A DNA stretch of 19,688 nucleotides from an uncultured Eubacterium sp. (GCA_900545725.1 URAI01000044.1:1-19688); one strand, 5' to 3'; positions 8,734 through 16,098 are shown, counted from the first letter of the stretch. Numbers and translations: made by a program. The notes: generated by a model not told the origin, from the letters alone.

Positions 8734-9873
8734 TCATTTCCTGTATGTGTCAAACAGTCCTATAACCATAACTGTACAGTCATCAGAAGGTTTATTATTA
8801 TGACAGCTTAGTGACTGTTTAAGAATATGTGCTGCCATAGCATTAGGTTCACGCACACTTATTGAACTTATAACATCTGCCATCTGCTCCTCCTTGTTAA
8901 TACATGGAAAATTATCAAGAATTCCGTCACTTACCATTACAACATAATCACCATCATACAGCTTTTTAGTAGTACAGTCATAATCGACTTTTTCAAGCAC
9001 ACCTATCGGAAGCGTAGTAGACTTAATTATCTCGACACAGGACTCCCTTTTTATAAATGTCGATACCGCCCCCAGCTTGATACAGTGCATATATGCTGTC
9101 TGACAATCAATAATACTCATATCTACCGTAACGGGATTACCCATGCCGCCACCTGCAATATATGCCGAATTAACAAGCTCTAATGCAGCTTTCTCATCAA
9201 ATCCGGCCTTGATGCAATTTTCAATAAGCTCTATTACCATCCTACTCTCAATAAATGCCCTTTTTCCGCACCCCATTCCATCAGCAATGGCAGCAATGGC
9301 TTTTCCACAATCAGGGTGTGACATAAGAAAGTTATCCCCATTATAGCGTTCTTTTCCCTTATTAATTCTGGATACGCCCGATAATATCCGGAACCTGTCT
9401 TCCTCCACAAAGACGTATTGATGAAATTCTTCATTAATAATTGTCCTGTTCATATTATCACTGTAATATCCTGTATTGGAACAGCACGCTATAACGGATA
9501 GCAGTCTTCTTATGGATATGCAGCCACGTCCTACGCTCCTGGCCATTAATATTATCTGATGTTTTCCATTACTACCTGTGATAAGGCGTGTATTCTTTAT
9601 TCTGATTCCATTTATGATACATTTTCCCTTAAGTTCCTTTATGAAATTTTTATCAGCACTTTTTACACTTATATTTATATTGGCCGATTGAATTGTCATA
9701 CATTCTTCTAAAGTATCCGCAACTAAAAAAAGCTGTCTGGAAATACCCGGTGCCACAGACTGACCATCGGAAGCACTGTTATACGCTTCTCCAAGACGTC
9801 TGAAAGTTCTGGCTGTTTCCTCCAGCTTATTATACGAATATGTCATAACATAATCATAAATATTATCTCCCAT
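8734..9873 (-). CDS. spoIIE: SpoIIE-like PP2C phosphatase lacking the membrane domain
   Basis: In endospore formers SpoIIE dephosphorylates SpoIIAA to activate sigma-F in the forespore, and its N-terminal multi-pass domain places it at the polar septum. This protein has 379 residues against about 800 in Bacillus. It keeps part of the central regulatory region (about 1-150, including KLEETARTFRRLGEAY) and a full PP2C domain: GDNF (Asp180), ADGMG (197-201), SDG (Asp316) and SDDCT (364-365), so all metal-binding acids are present. No hydrophobic segment is found, and the 344-bp gap upstream cannot encode the missing domain of over 300 residues. GGAG lies 6 nt before the ATG. The position between divIC and tilS supports the identity. 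Either a soluble variant or a product of 5' deletion. Confidence 0.88.
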   Translation of the reverse strand: MGDNIYDYVMTYSYNKLEETARTFRRLGEAYNSASDGQSVAPGISRQLFLVADTLEECMTIQSANINISVKSADKNFIKELKGKCIINGIRIKNTRLITGSNGKHQIILMARSVGRGCISIRRLLSVIACCSNTGYYSDNMNRTIINEEFHQYVFVEEDRFRILSGVSRINKGKERYNGDNFLMSHPDCGKAIAAIADGMGCGKRAFIESRMVIELIENCIKAGFDEKAALELVNSAYIAGGGMGNPVTVDMSIIDCQTAYMHCIKLGAVSTFIKRESCVEIIKSTTLPIGVLEKVDYDCTTKKLYDGDYVVMVSDGILDNFPCINKEEQMADVISSISVREPNAMAAHILKQSLSCHNNKPSDDCTVMVIGLFDTYRK

Positions 9874-9899
9874 ACTGACTCCATTTCTGCCATAAATTC

Positions 9900-9934
9900 A
9901 AGATTCCCTCACGAATCCTGCTGTGGACCGCTGA
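9900..9934 (-). repeat. dispersed repeat, copy A (upstream of spoIIE)
   Basis: Plus strand 9900-9934 (from AAGATTCCCTCACGAATCCT) aligns with 11381-11415 (from AAGATTCGCCCGCCAATCCT). The shared core is AATCCTGCTG, two variable bases, then GACCGC. Most bases agree over about 35 nt. Both copies are in spacers upstream of minus-strand sporulation genes. A 15-codon frame (9909-9956) also runs through this copy. Confidence 0.55.
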
Positions 9935-10052
9935 GCAGTTCTGCTGACTTTTTCATATCAGTGGCTCCACTATTATATTTTCAACAGCCATCAGTATAAT
10001 ATATTAATTTTAAAAAAAATGTCATACCATGAAATATTCAATTATATTAAGA

Positions 10053-10200
10053 ACAGATATTATCAATATTACACATCTTAAATTATACAGATATTATCAA
10101 CATTACACATCTTAAATTATACAGATATTATCAATATTACATATCCTAAACTATACAGATATTATTAATGTTACGCATATACAGATATTAAAATATTAAC
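10053..10200. repeat. 34-bp AT-rich tandem repeat
   Basis: Three full 34-bp units (10053-10086, 10087-10120, 10121-10154) each start ACAGATATTATCAA, followed by a shortened 26-bp unit (10155-10180) and a partial unit from 10181. Units 1 and 2 differ by one base; later ones diverge more. The array ends about 18 bp from the divIC stop codon. Confidence 0.93.
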
Positions 10201-10217
10201 ACTTAATATTTTATGTA

Positions 10218-10547
10218 CTATTTGTTATCAGGCCTGAATACTATCTCATCAGGATATATAAGACCAAACTTATCCTTTGCCATCTCCTCAACAAACTTCT
10301 TAGTCTGTATATACTTCTTATATTCATCAAGATCTTTTGTTCTTTGCTGCTGTTCCTCTATCTGTGCCTGAAGTCCTGCCTTTGTCTGTTCATTCTGCGC
10401 ATACTGCTTATCAAGTGATACTTTGTTAGTATACATTGCAATACCGATGACAATTACTAATGCAAATGCAAGCACCAGCCCAATTATTCCTGACCTTCTC
10501 TGCCTCTTAAGACGCATGGCATGTTCTCTTCTGGTTTCAAACTTCAT
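10218..10547 (-). CDS. divIC: septum formation initiator DivIC/FtsB family protein
   Basis: A small bitopic division protein that forms a complex with FtsL and DivIB/FtsQ at the septum and helps activate septal peptidoglycan synthesis. The 109 residues show a basic cytoplasmic N-terminus (1-19), one membrane helix (about 20-38), a Gln/Glu/Lys-rich coiled coil (about 44-80) and the family signature KFGLIYPDEIVF (93-104). Its ATG overlaps the yabQ stop by 4 nt (ATGA), and the yabP-yabQ-divIC order is the one expected from Bacillus. The Bacillus yabR gene that normally follows is absent. Confidence 0.94.
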   Translation of the reverse strand: MKFETRREHAMRLKRQRRSGIIGLVLAFALVIVIGIAMYTNKVSLDKQYAQNEQTKAGLQAQIEEQQQRTKDLDEYKKYIQTKKFVEEMAKDKFGLIYPDEIVFRPDNK

Positions 10548-10954
10548 GGCAATCCTTCCTTTCTCGATTTTATCTTTACTATTAAATGTTTAAATTTTAT
10601 TATAATAAATTTTATACATATTTTCAATGGTCTTAGAAGAAATTGCAGTATTAATGTCATATATTTTACAAATAACCTGCCAAAGGAATATCTGTATATA
10701 ACAGCTCCTGCCACAAAGCCCGCTGTCACGAAACCTCTTATTATGCCATTATTCAGCTCATATATAATACTAAATACCATAAACCCGGTATTTATCCAGA
10801 ATATTATATCCTCTGCAGACATAGTCCAGACTCTTTTATGTCTTACAATACGTCTGAATACTCTTATACAGTCATATTCAAATGCAAGCACCATACCCCA
10901 GAAGAGTGCTAATACAAGTGTCATGCTCTCTCTTGCGATAGACTGGCTTATCAT
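10544..10954 (-). CDS. yabQ: spore cortex protein YabQ
   Basis: YabQ is a membrane protein needed for spore cortex formation in Bacillus, made in the mother cell. The 136-residue product is mostly hydrophobic: helices at about 9-27, 47-66, 72-90 and 96-120, with a basic C-terminus (KIKSRKEGLP). The early LALFWGMVLAFEYDCIRVFRR region and the WINTGFMVFSIIYELNNG segment fit the family. Assignment rests on this pattern plus its place between yabP and divIC. It shares 4-nt ATGA overlaps with both, indicating one transcript and coupled translation. Confidence 0.87.
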   Translation of the reverse strand: MISQSIARESMTLVLALFWGMVLAFEYDCIRVFRRIVRHKRVWTMSAEDIIFWINTGFMVFSIIYELNNGIIRGFVTAGFVAGAVIYRYSFGRLFVKYMTLILQFLLRPLKICIKFIIIKFKHLIVKIKSRKEGLP

Positions 10955-11238
10955 TTAAACAACCTTCCAATAAGGGTCTCGCCCTTTCCTGCGATTTGCT
11001 GTGCCTGCGAATATACAAAGGCTTCAACCTTTCCTTCTATATCTAGCTCACCCTTTTCTACCGACAGACGGTTCACATGGAGATTACTTCCCTTTATCGT
11101 TATAAGACCATATTCTGATTCTAATACGACCTTATTAAGGTCAAAAGATATAACATCCGTAATTCCTGTAAGCTCTATTTTCTTTCTATCCGTCATAAAT
11201 ACTCTGTGTGACATCTTCTGATTAGCTCTCTCTTCCAT
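10951..11238 (-). CDS. yabP: sporulation protein YabP
   Basis: YabP belongs to the YabP/YqfC family and is needed for spore cortex and coat assembly in Bacillus. The sequence shows the family core, ELTGITDVISFDLNKVVLES, followed by GLITIKGSNLHVNRLSVEKG and GKVEAFVYS. The longest frame starts at 11250, but that ATG has no ribosome-binding site. The bases of that very codon region supply GGAG, 6 nt before a second in-frame ATG at 11238, which I take as the true start (95 residues). Overlaps yabQ by 4 nt. Confidence 0.88.
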   Translation of the reverse strand: MEERANQKMSHRVFMTDRKKIELTGITDVISFDLNKVVLESEYGLITIKGSNLHVNRLSVEKGELDIEGKVEAFVYSQAQQIAGKGETLIGRLFK

Positions 11239-11474
11239 ATCAATCTCCATTTCTGCTGCAATTATTTATAGTTAAACACCCTGATAGTCAGCGGTTCCAT
11301 CCAGGAAACATTGGCTATCTGTTTTGTTCACTCTAAATATATTCATTGATATGGTATTTATGACTGTCTTTATTATGTTTAAGATTCGCCCGCCAATCCT
11401 GCTGCAGACCGCCGGTCAACTATGCAATCCTCATAAAGAGGTCATCTCAGACTTAAATATACCGGCTGATAACA
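11239..11474. other. spacer between rqcP and yabP with repeat copy B
   Basis: About 236 bp without a supported gene. It contains dispersed repeat copy B (11381-11415), with a short GACCGCCGGTC palindrome just inside its end, and AT-rich sequence. No convincing sigma-A promoter was found; a mother-cell (sigma-E) promoter for yabP would be expected here from Bacillus, but I cannot place it. Confidence 0.5.
11381..11415 (-). repeat. dispersed repeat, copy B (upstream of yabP)
   Basis: Second copy of the element at 9900-9934, same orientation relative to the genes. Conserved parts are AAGATTC, AATCCTGCTG and GACCGC. On the minus strand both copies translate through Q-Q-D and N-L in the same relative frame, but copy A is interrupted by a stop, so neither is likely to be coding. 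Confidence 0.55.
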
Positions 11475-11714
11475 TCAGATATATTCAAACATATCAGCAG
11501 CTTCTTCTTTCTTTACGGTATCCTTAACTGCCGTAACTCTTACCTTGACTGATTTATTACCAAATTCAATCTCAATAACATCGCCCTCTTTGACATCAAC
11601 CGATGCCTTGGCAACCTTATCATTAATCTTAACTCTGCCTGCATCACATGCATCATTAGCAACCGTTCTTCTCTTTATAAGTCTTGACACTTTAAGATAT
11701 TTATCTAATCTCAT
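11475..11714 (-). CDS. rqcP: RqcP (YabO), S4-domain ribosome quality-control protein
   Basis: RqcP binds stalled 50S subunits and stabilises the peptidyl-tRNA during RqcH-driven poly-alanine tailing; it is related to bacterial Hsp15. The 79 residues are almost entirely one S4 RNA-binding domain: MRLDKYLKVSRLIKRRTVA, then AGRVKINDKVAKASVDVKEGD, then a beta strand IEIEFGNKSVKVRV. A strong Shine-Dalgarno GGAGG lies just before the ATG. It comes directly after hup and a terminator-like structure (11738-11833), so its expression may depend on read-through or an unseen promoter. Confidence 0.93.
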   Translation of the reverse strand: MRLDKYLKVSRLIKRRTVANDACDAGRVKINDKVAKASVDVKEGDVIEIEFGNKSVKVRVTAVKDTVKKEEAADMFEYI

Positions 11715-11737
11715 ACTTCCTCCATTTTACAATACTC

Positions 11738-11833
11738 AAAAAAAGAGCCGCCGCACTAATGAAGCTTTATACAGGATAAGGATAACTTCGATAAAAGTCC
11801 TATCCGGTATTAAAATTCCTAGTGCGACAGCTC
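11738..11833 (-). terminator. long-stem terminator or attenuator between hup and rqcP
   Basis: On the minus strand GAGCTGTCGCACTA (from 11833 down) pairs over 14 bp, with two G-U pairs, with TAGTGCGGCGGCTC (11758-11745), directly followed by seven Ts (11744-11738). The roughly 60-nt interior also contains GGATAGGA and TCCTTATCC, which can form an inner stem. This ends transcription after hup and just before the rqcP ribosome-binding site. The large structured loop is unusual for a plain terminator. Confidence 0.75.
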
Positions 11834-11900
11834 CTTAATAAATGGTATCTTTATAATATATGATACCTGTCTGTCATGAATCCTTTAATTAAAGAATCAA

Positions 11901-12176
11901 TTATGCATTAACTGCATCCTTTAAAGCCTTACCAGCCTTGAACTTAGGAGCCTTAGAAGCAGGAATCTTAATTTCTGCACCTGTCTGTGGATTCTTACCT
12001 GTTCTTGCTGCTCTTTCGCTAACTTCAAAAGTACCGAAACCAACTAACTGGATCTTTTCGCCCTTCTGTAATTCTTCACTAACAACATCGATGAATGCCT
12101 TTAAAGCCTTTTCACTATCCTTCTTAGATAATTCTGCCTTTTCAGCCATAGCTGCTACTAATTCAGTCTTATTCAT
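11901..12176 (-). CDS. hup: HU family DNA-binding protein
   Basis: Histone-like dimer that bends DNA and compacts the nucleoid. The 91-residue protein starts MNKTELVAAMAEKAEL and contains the diagnostic GFGTFEVSERAARTGKNPQTG, the arm that enters the minor groove. The open frame extends upstream to a TTG at 12257, but that TTG is the -35 box of the hup promoter. The ATG at 12176 with GAGGAG upstream is the real start. hup is placed between mazG and rqcP, as in many Clostridia but not Bacillus subtilis. Its strong promoter and 3' structure suggest it is mostly a separate transcript. Confidence 0.97.
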   Translation of the reverse strand: MNKTELVAAMAEKAELSKKDSEKALKAFIDVVSEELQKGEKIQLVGFGTFEVSERAARTGKNPQTGAEIKIPASKAPKFKAGKALKDAVNA

Positions 12177-12228
12177 GTAAATTTCTCTCCTCAATAAGTA
12201 TATTCTATTGGATTGCCCCAACAAATCA

Positions 12229-12257
12229 TTTATAAACTCTTTTACAGTTTTTGTCAA
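12229..12257 (-). promoter_or_regulatory. strong sigma-A promoter of hup
   Basis: Minus strand TTGACA (12252-12257), a spacer of exactly 17 nt, then TATAAA (12229-12234). The hup ATG lies about 53 nt below the -10 box. Near-consensus, as expected for an abundant nucleoid protein. Confidence 0.88.
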
Positions 12258-12317
12258 TACAAACCGCGTATTTTTAGGCTTTACCGTGGTTTTTTACTGT
12301 TTTTTGTATACCTGCTT

Positions 12318-12809
12318 TTAACTTTGTATACTTTTCCTTTTTATCTCAAGTAATTCTTTAGATATCCGCCCCTCTTTATATGCACGTTCATATTCTAAAA
12401 GACGGTCAGCCTTTTCCTTTTTCTTTACGGCTTTCCAAATGCTTAAGCCTTCCTCTATGTTAAGCTTAGCCACCTCTTCTTCCTGTGTAAAGACATTAGG
12501 ATGACGTCTTATAAGCTTCTTTCCAAGCTCATCAACTACATCCTCAAGTGTAAATTCACTGCGTTCCTTTGCAATCTCAGTATACATAAGCACCTGTAAT
12601 AACAGATCTCCTAACTCCTCACGAAGATTAATATAATCATTATTATCAACTGCTTCCACTACTTCCTCTGCTTCATCTGTAACACATTTTTTCATTGATT
12701 CATAGGTCTGCACACTGTCCCATGGACATCCATCCGGCTGCCTTAGCTTATGGACTATATCAAGTACATCCTGTAACGTGTATCGTTCCTTAATAAATTC
12801 TTCGTTCAT
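12318..12809 (-). CDS. mazG: MazG-family nucleoside triphosphate pyrophosphohydrolase
   Basis: MazG-type enzymes hydrolyse (d)NTPs to monophosphate and pyrophosphate and are thought to clear aberrant nucleotides. The 163 residues contain LRQPDGCPWDSVQTYESMKK (22-41) and the metal-binding acids E46-x-x-E49 and E65-x-x-D68 in DEAEEVVEAVD and REELGDLLLQV, then GKKLIRRHPNVF. In Bacillus the corresponding gene yabN fuses a tetrapyrrole-methylase domain to MazG; here only the MazG half is present. GGAGAG lies 8 nt before the ATG. It is downstream of spoVT by about 267 nt. Confidence 0.94.
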   Translation of the reverse strand: MNEEFIKERYTLQDVLDIVHKLRQPDGCPWDSVQTYESMKKCVTDEAEEVVEAVDNNDYINLREELGDLLLQVLMYTEIAKERSEFTLEDVVDELGKKLIRRHPNVFTQEEEVAKLNIEEGLSIWKAVKKKEKADRLLEYERAYKEGRISKELLEIKRKSIQS

Positions 12810-13076
12810 CCTTAATACTCTCCAATTTCCGGTTGTTTATACAATAATATAAATATTTTATCATAATGTAATGCGTTTTGTCTTAAAAAATTAATCAAAA
12901 TAAATACATATATATTTTTACCTGACATTTTGGCAACTATTTTTTATAGTGTCAAAATACTCTCAAAACGATCTAATACAAAAATGCTTATTGATGATAT
13001 GAAAACAAAATATAGAAATATGGAGCTATAATGCTACCACTATTGAACAGGGTAGACAGGCTGCGTATTCCTTTCC

Positions 13077-13625
13077 CTACGCTCCCATCTGTCTTCCAAT
13101 AAAATCAGCAGCACTTGAAACCAATAATTTTTCTGTGTCTGAATAGCTCTGCTTATCATCCTTTGCAAGCATTATAACTGCGCCAAGCGCATCTCCCTCA
13201 CTTATTATGGGACATATTGCTTCTGATACTGCCTGTATTGGTGAATCATCTGTTATCTGTATATACCTATCGTGATTACACGATGCCACAAGAGGCATTC
13301 TTTGCTCTATTAATTCCTCAAGCTGTCTTGTTATCTGCTTTGACATAAAATCCTTTTTTACAGTACCCGATACAGCTACTATCTGTTCACGGTCAGTTAT
13401 GCATATAATCTGACCGGTAGTTGCAGCTAACGACTCCGCATAATCCCTTGCAAATTGTGATAATTCCCCAACGGGTGAATATTTTTTCAGAACTATTTCA
13501 CCTGTATTTTCTGTATAAATCTCTAAAGGGTCAGTCTCTCTTATTCTTAATGTTCTTCTTATCTCTTTAGGTATTACTATTCTTCCAAGGTCATCTATTC
13601 TTCTTACAATTCCTGTTGCCTTCAC
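13077..13625 (-). CDS. spoVT: stage V sporulation transcription factor SpoVT
   Basis: SpoVT regulates late forespore genes of the sigma-G regulon. The N-terminus is an AbrB/SpoVT swapped-hairpin DNA-binding domain (about 1-50), KATGIVRRIDDLGRIVIPKE and RTLRIRETDPLEIY. The C-terminal half (about 55-180) is a GAF-like domain. The longest frame starts at ATG 13640, but those bases form GGAGGG, which sits 7 nt before an in-frame GTG at 13625. Starting at that GTG gives the exact family N-terminus MKATGIVRR (182 residues). It is the first gene of the minus-strand block and divergent from rfbA. Confidence 0.93.
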   Translation of the reverse strand: MKATGIVRRIDDLGRIVIPKEIRRTLRIRETDPLEIYTENTGEIVLKKYSPVGELSQFARDYAESLAATTGQIICITDREQIVAVSGTVKKDFMSKQITRQLEELIEQRMPLVASCNHDRYIQITDDSPIQAVSEAICPIISEGDALGAVIMLAKDDKQSYSDTEKLLVSSAADFIGRQMGA

Positions 13626-13968
13626 AATATTACCCTCCAATTCTTATATTAATCATACCGCCTCTGTAAGCCTGCCAGTTAAAACGGACACAACAGCTCA
13701 CACAGCCATATATCAGCTTTGGATTTATTATGTGGAAAACTTTAGGATTTTATTCCTATTTTCTGTTAAATCAACACTGTTGTTATTTTAAATGCCATTA
13801 TTTTTTTGATAATAATACTTCTTTGATTCTGATAAATATTTTTACAAAAATATAATTTTTTAAAATCACTTGACACTTACGTTACGTCACCTAGTATTAT
13901 AATTATATAATAATCATTTAAACTAAAAATAGTTATATTACATAATACAAATAATGGAGGAAATACAA
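13626..13968. other. divergent intergenic region between spoVT and rfbA
   Basis: About 343 bp. It holds the spoVT ribosome-binding site, an AT-rich middle with a perfect 8-bp ATATTTTT/AAAAATAT palindrome (13836-13853), the rfbA promoter (13870-13900), a short AACTA/TAGTT stem in the leader, and the rfbA ribosome-binding site. I could not identify a convincing sigma-G promoter for spoVT by eye. Confidence 0.6.
13870..13900 (+). promoter_or_regulatory. rfbA operon promoter with a 19-nt spacer
   Basis: TTGACA (13870-13875) and TATTAT (13895-13900) are separated by 19 nt. The spacer contains the odd palindrome ACGTTACGT. A 19-nt spacer with a dyad inside it is a feature of promoters activated by MerR-family proteins. 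An alternative -10, TAGTAT, would give 16 nt and no special regulation. Confidence 0.6.
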
Positions 13969-14865
13969 ATGAAAGGAATTATTTTAGCCGGTGGTTCAGG
14001 TACACGTCTTTATCCGCTTACTATGGTAACATCTAAACAGCTTCTGCCAGTCTATGACAAACCTATGATCTATTATCCTATGTCTGTCCTTATGAATGCA
14101 GGTATCAGAGATATCCTTATTATCTCCACACCTCAGGATACACCTCGATTCAAAGAGTTATTAGGTGATGGCAGGCAGTTTGGCGTCCACCTCTCCTATG
14201 CTGTACAACCTAGTCCCGACGGTCTTGCACAGGCTTTTATTATTGGAGAAGATTTTATCGGAAATGAACCTGTGGCAATGGTCCTTGGAGATAATATATT
14301 TGCAGGACATGGCCTTATAGACAGACTTAATGAAGCTGTTAATAACGCTGTATCAGGAAAAGGAGCTACTGTATTCGGATACTATGTTGACGACCCTGAA
14401 CGCTTCGGTATTGTTGAATTTGATAAAAACAACAAAGCCGTTTCTATTGAAGAAAAACCGGAACATCCTAAGAGCAATTACTGTGTTACAGGTCTTTATT
14501 TCTATGATAATAACGTGGTACAATATGCTAAAAGTCTTAAACCAAGTGCAAGAGGCGAATTAGAAATAACTGACTTAAACAGAATTTACCTTGAAAATGG
14601 AAAACTTAATGTTGAACTTCTAGGACAGGGCTTTACATGGCTTGATACAGGTACACACGAAAGCCTTGTAGAAGCAACTAACTTCGTTAAGACTATTGAA
14701 ACACACCAGCACCGTAAAATTGCCTGTCTTGAAGAGATTGCATATCTTAACGGCTGGATTACCAAAGATGATGTAATGAAAGTATATGAAGTTCTTAAAC
14801 AGAATCAGTACGGACAGTATCTTCTCGATGTATTAAATGGTAAATACATCGACAAACTTCATTAA
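13969..14865 (+). CDS. rfbA: glucose-1-phosphate thymidylyltransferase
   Basis: First step of dTDP-L-rhamnose synthesis: glucose-1-phosphate plus dTTP gives dTDP-glucose and pyrophosphate. Counting from the ATG at 13969 the protein has 298 residues, with the nucleotide-binding signature LAGGSGTRLYPLT (6-18), KQLLPVYDKPM (23-33), the metal-binding Asp108 in VLGDNIF, and EEKPEHPKSNY plus WLDTGTHESL further on. The longer frame from 13954 would place its start inside the Shine-Dalgarno; GGAGG lies 8 nt before the chosen ATG. It heads the plus-strand operon rfbA-rfbB-rfbD-rfbC. Confidence 0.97.
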   Translation: MKGIILAGGSGTRLYPLTMVTSKQLLPVYDKPMIYYPMSVLMNAGIRDILIISTPQDTPRFKELLGDGRQFGVHLSYAVQPSPDGLAQAFIIGEDFIGNEPVAMVLGDNIFAGHGLIDRLNEAVNNAVSGKGATVFGYYVDDPERFGIVEFDKNNKAVSIEEKPEHPKSNYCVTGLYFYDNNVVQYAKSLKPSARGELEITDLNRIYLENGKLNVELLGQGFTWLDTGTHESLVEATNFVKTIETHQHRKIACLEEIAYLNGWITKDDVMKVYEVLKQNQYGQYLLDVLNGKYIDKLH

Positions 14866-14974
14866 TTTAATCAGATATAATTATATTTTTTAATTAACAC
14901 TTAAATGTGCCGGATTAATAAAGGCGTAACCTTATCGTTTTTTCCTGTTAAATATCGGCGGAAATGGAGATTTT

Positions 14975-15994
14975 ATGACAATTATTGTAACCGGCGGAGC
15001 CGGATTTATCGGAAGTAATTTTATATTCCACATGTTAAACAAATACCCTGATTACCGTATAATATGCCTTGACTGCTTAACCTATGCCGGTAATCTTTCA
15101 ACTCTCGCACCTGTAATTAACAATCCTAATTTCAGATTTGTCAAGGAAAGCATTACAGACAGAGAGGCAGTATATAGATTATTTGAAGAAGAACATCCTG
15201 ATATGGTAGTCAACTTTGCAGCGGAAAGCCATGTTGACCGTTCAATTGAAAACCCTGAAATATTCCTTGATACTAATATCAAGGGTACAGCAGTTCTTAT
15301 GGATGCCTGCAGAAAATATGGTATTACAAGATATCATCAGGTATCAACTGACGAAGTGTATGGCGACCTTCCTCTTGACCGCCCTGACCTTTTCTTTACA
15401 GAAGAGACTCCTATACATACAAGCAGCCCTTACAGTTCTTCTAAGGCGGGTGCCGACCTTTTAGTACTCGCATACCATAGAACATACGGACTACCTGTTA
15501 CCATAAGCAGATGTTCTAACAACTATGGTCCATACCATTTTCCGGAAAAGCTTATACCTCTTATGATTGCTAATGCATTAAATGACAAGCCTCTTCCCGT
15601 ATATGGCAAGGGTGAAAATGTCCGTGACTGGTTATATGTAGAAGACCACTGTAAGGCAATTGACCTCATTATTCACAAAGGACGTGTCGGTGAAGTATAT
15701 AATATCGGTGGACACAATGAAATGAAAAATATTGATATCGTTAAAATCATTTGTCACGAACTTAACAAGCCTGAAAGTCTTATAACGTATGTAACTGACA
15801 GAAAAGGCCATGATATGCGTTATGCCATTGATCCTACTAAGATTCACAATGAACTCGGATGGCTTCCTGAAACTAAGTTCGCCGATGGAATTAAAAAGAC
15901 TATACAGTGGTATCTTGATAATAAAGAATGGTGGGAAACTATTATTTCCGGCGAATATCAGAATTATTATGAGAAAATGTATGGCAACCGCTAA
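14975..15994 (+). CDS. rfbB: dTDP-glucose 4,6-dehydratase
   Basis: Second step of the rhamnose pathway: NAD-dependent conversion of dTDP-glucose to dTDP-4-keto-6-deoxyglucose. An extended short-chain dehydrogenase of 339 residues with GGAGFIG (7-13) binding NAD, and the active-site triplet Thr125-Asp126-Glu127 in STDEVYG, which distinguishes dehydratases from epimerases. Tyr153 and Lys157 (YSSSK) complete the catalytic set. GGAG lies 5 nt before the ATG. It is separated from rfbA by 109 nt, longer than usual within an operon. Confidence 0.97.
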   Translation: MTIIVTGGAGFIGSNFIFHMLNKYPDYRIICLDCLTYAGNLSTLAPVINNPNFRFVKESITDREAVYRLFEEEHPDMVVNFAAESHVDRSIENPEIFLDTNIKGTAVLMDACRKYGITRYHQVSTDEVYGDLPLDRPDLFFTEETPIHTSSPYSSSKAGADLLVLAYHRTYGLPVTISRCSNNYGPYHFPEKLIPLMIANALNDKPLPVYGKGENVRDWLYVEDHCKAIDLIIHKGRVGEVYNIGGHNEMKNIDIVKIICHELNKPESLITYVTDRKGHDMRYAIDPTKIHNELGWLPETKFADGIKKTIQWYLDNKEWWETIISGEYQNYYEKMYGNR

Positions 15995-16049
15995 TTTATC
16001 ATTTGTGAATATATGAATATTATATTTCAAATATTACTTATATTACTTT

Positions 16050-16098
16050 GTGTGGCAGGCAGCACACTGATACATAATTTTATACTACTAATGCCTGC
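16050..16098 (+). promoter_or_regulatory. candidate H-type RNA pseudoknot upstream of rfbD
   Basis: GTGTG (16050-16054) pairs with CACAC (16063-16067). The enclosed loop GCAGGCA (16055-16061) is perfectly complementary to TGCCTGC (16092-16098). Together these form an H-type pseudoknot ending right next to the rfbD ribosome-binding region. Found by eye; not folded computationally. Confidence 0.45.

Larger units (their letters stand above)
9874..10217. other. 344-bp gene-free gap between divIC and spoIIE
   Basis: No long frame is present. On the minus strand the gap holds, in order, a 34-bp tandem repeat (10053-10200), an AT-rich stretch, a GTGG/CCAC hairpin, a 15-codon frame at 9909-9956 with GGAG 8 nt before its ATG, repeat copy A, and the spoIIE ribosome-binding site. 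In Bacillus this interval carries yabR and the spoIIE 5' half; neither is seen here. Confidence 0.7.

Noticed and set aside
10053..10200. CRISPR array
   Set aside because: Units are contiguous 34-bp repeats without unique spacers and there are no cas genes, so this is a simple tandem repeat.
12810..13076. Promoter for mazG (TTGCCA with an AT-rich -10, or TATGAT alone)
   Set aside because: Several partial matches exist in this AT-rich spacer, but none has both boxes at proper spacing.
14866..14974. Terminator between rfbA and rfbB
   Set aside because: AAGG/CCTT is only a 4-bp stem before a T-run, too weak to end the operon.
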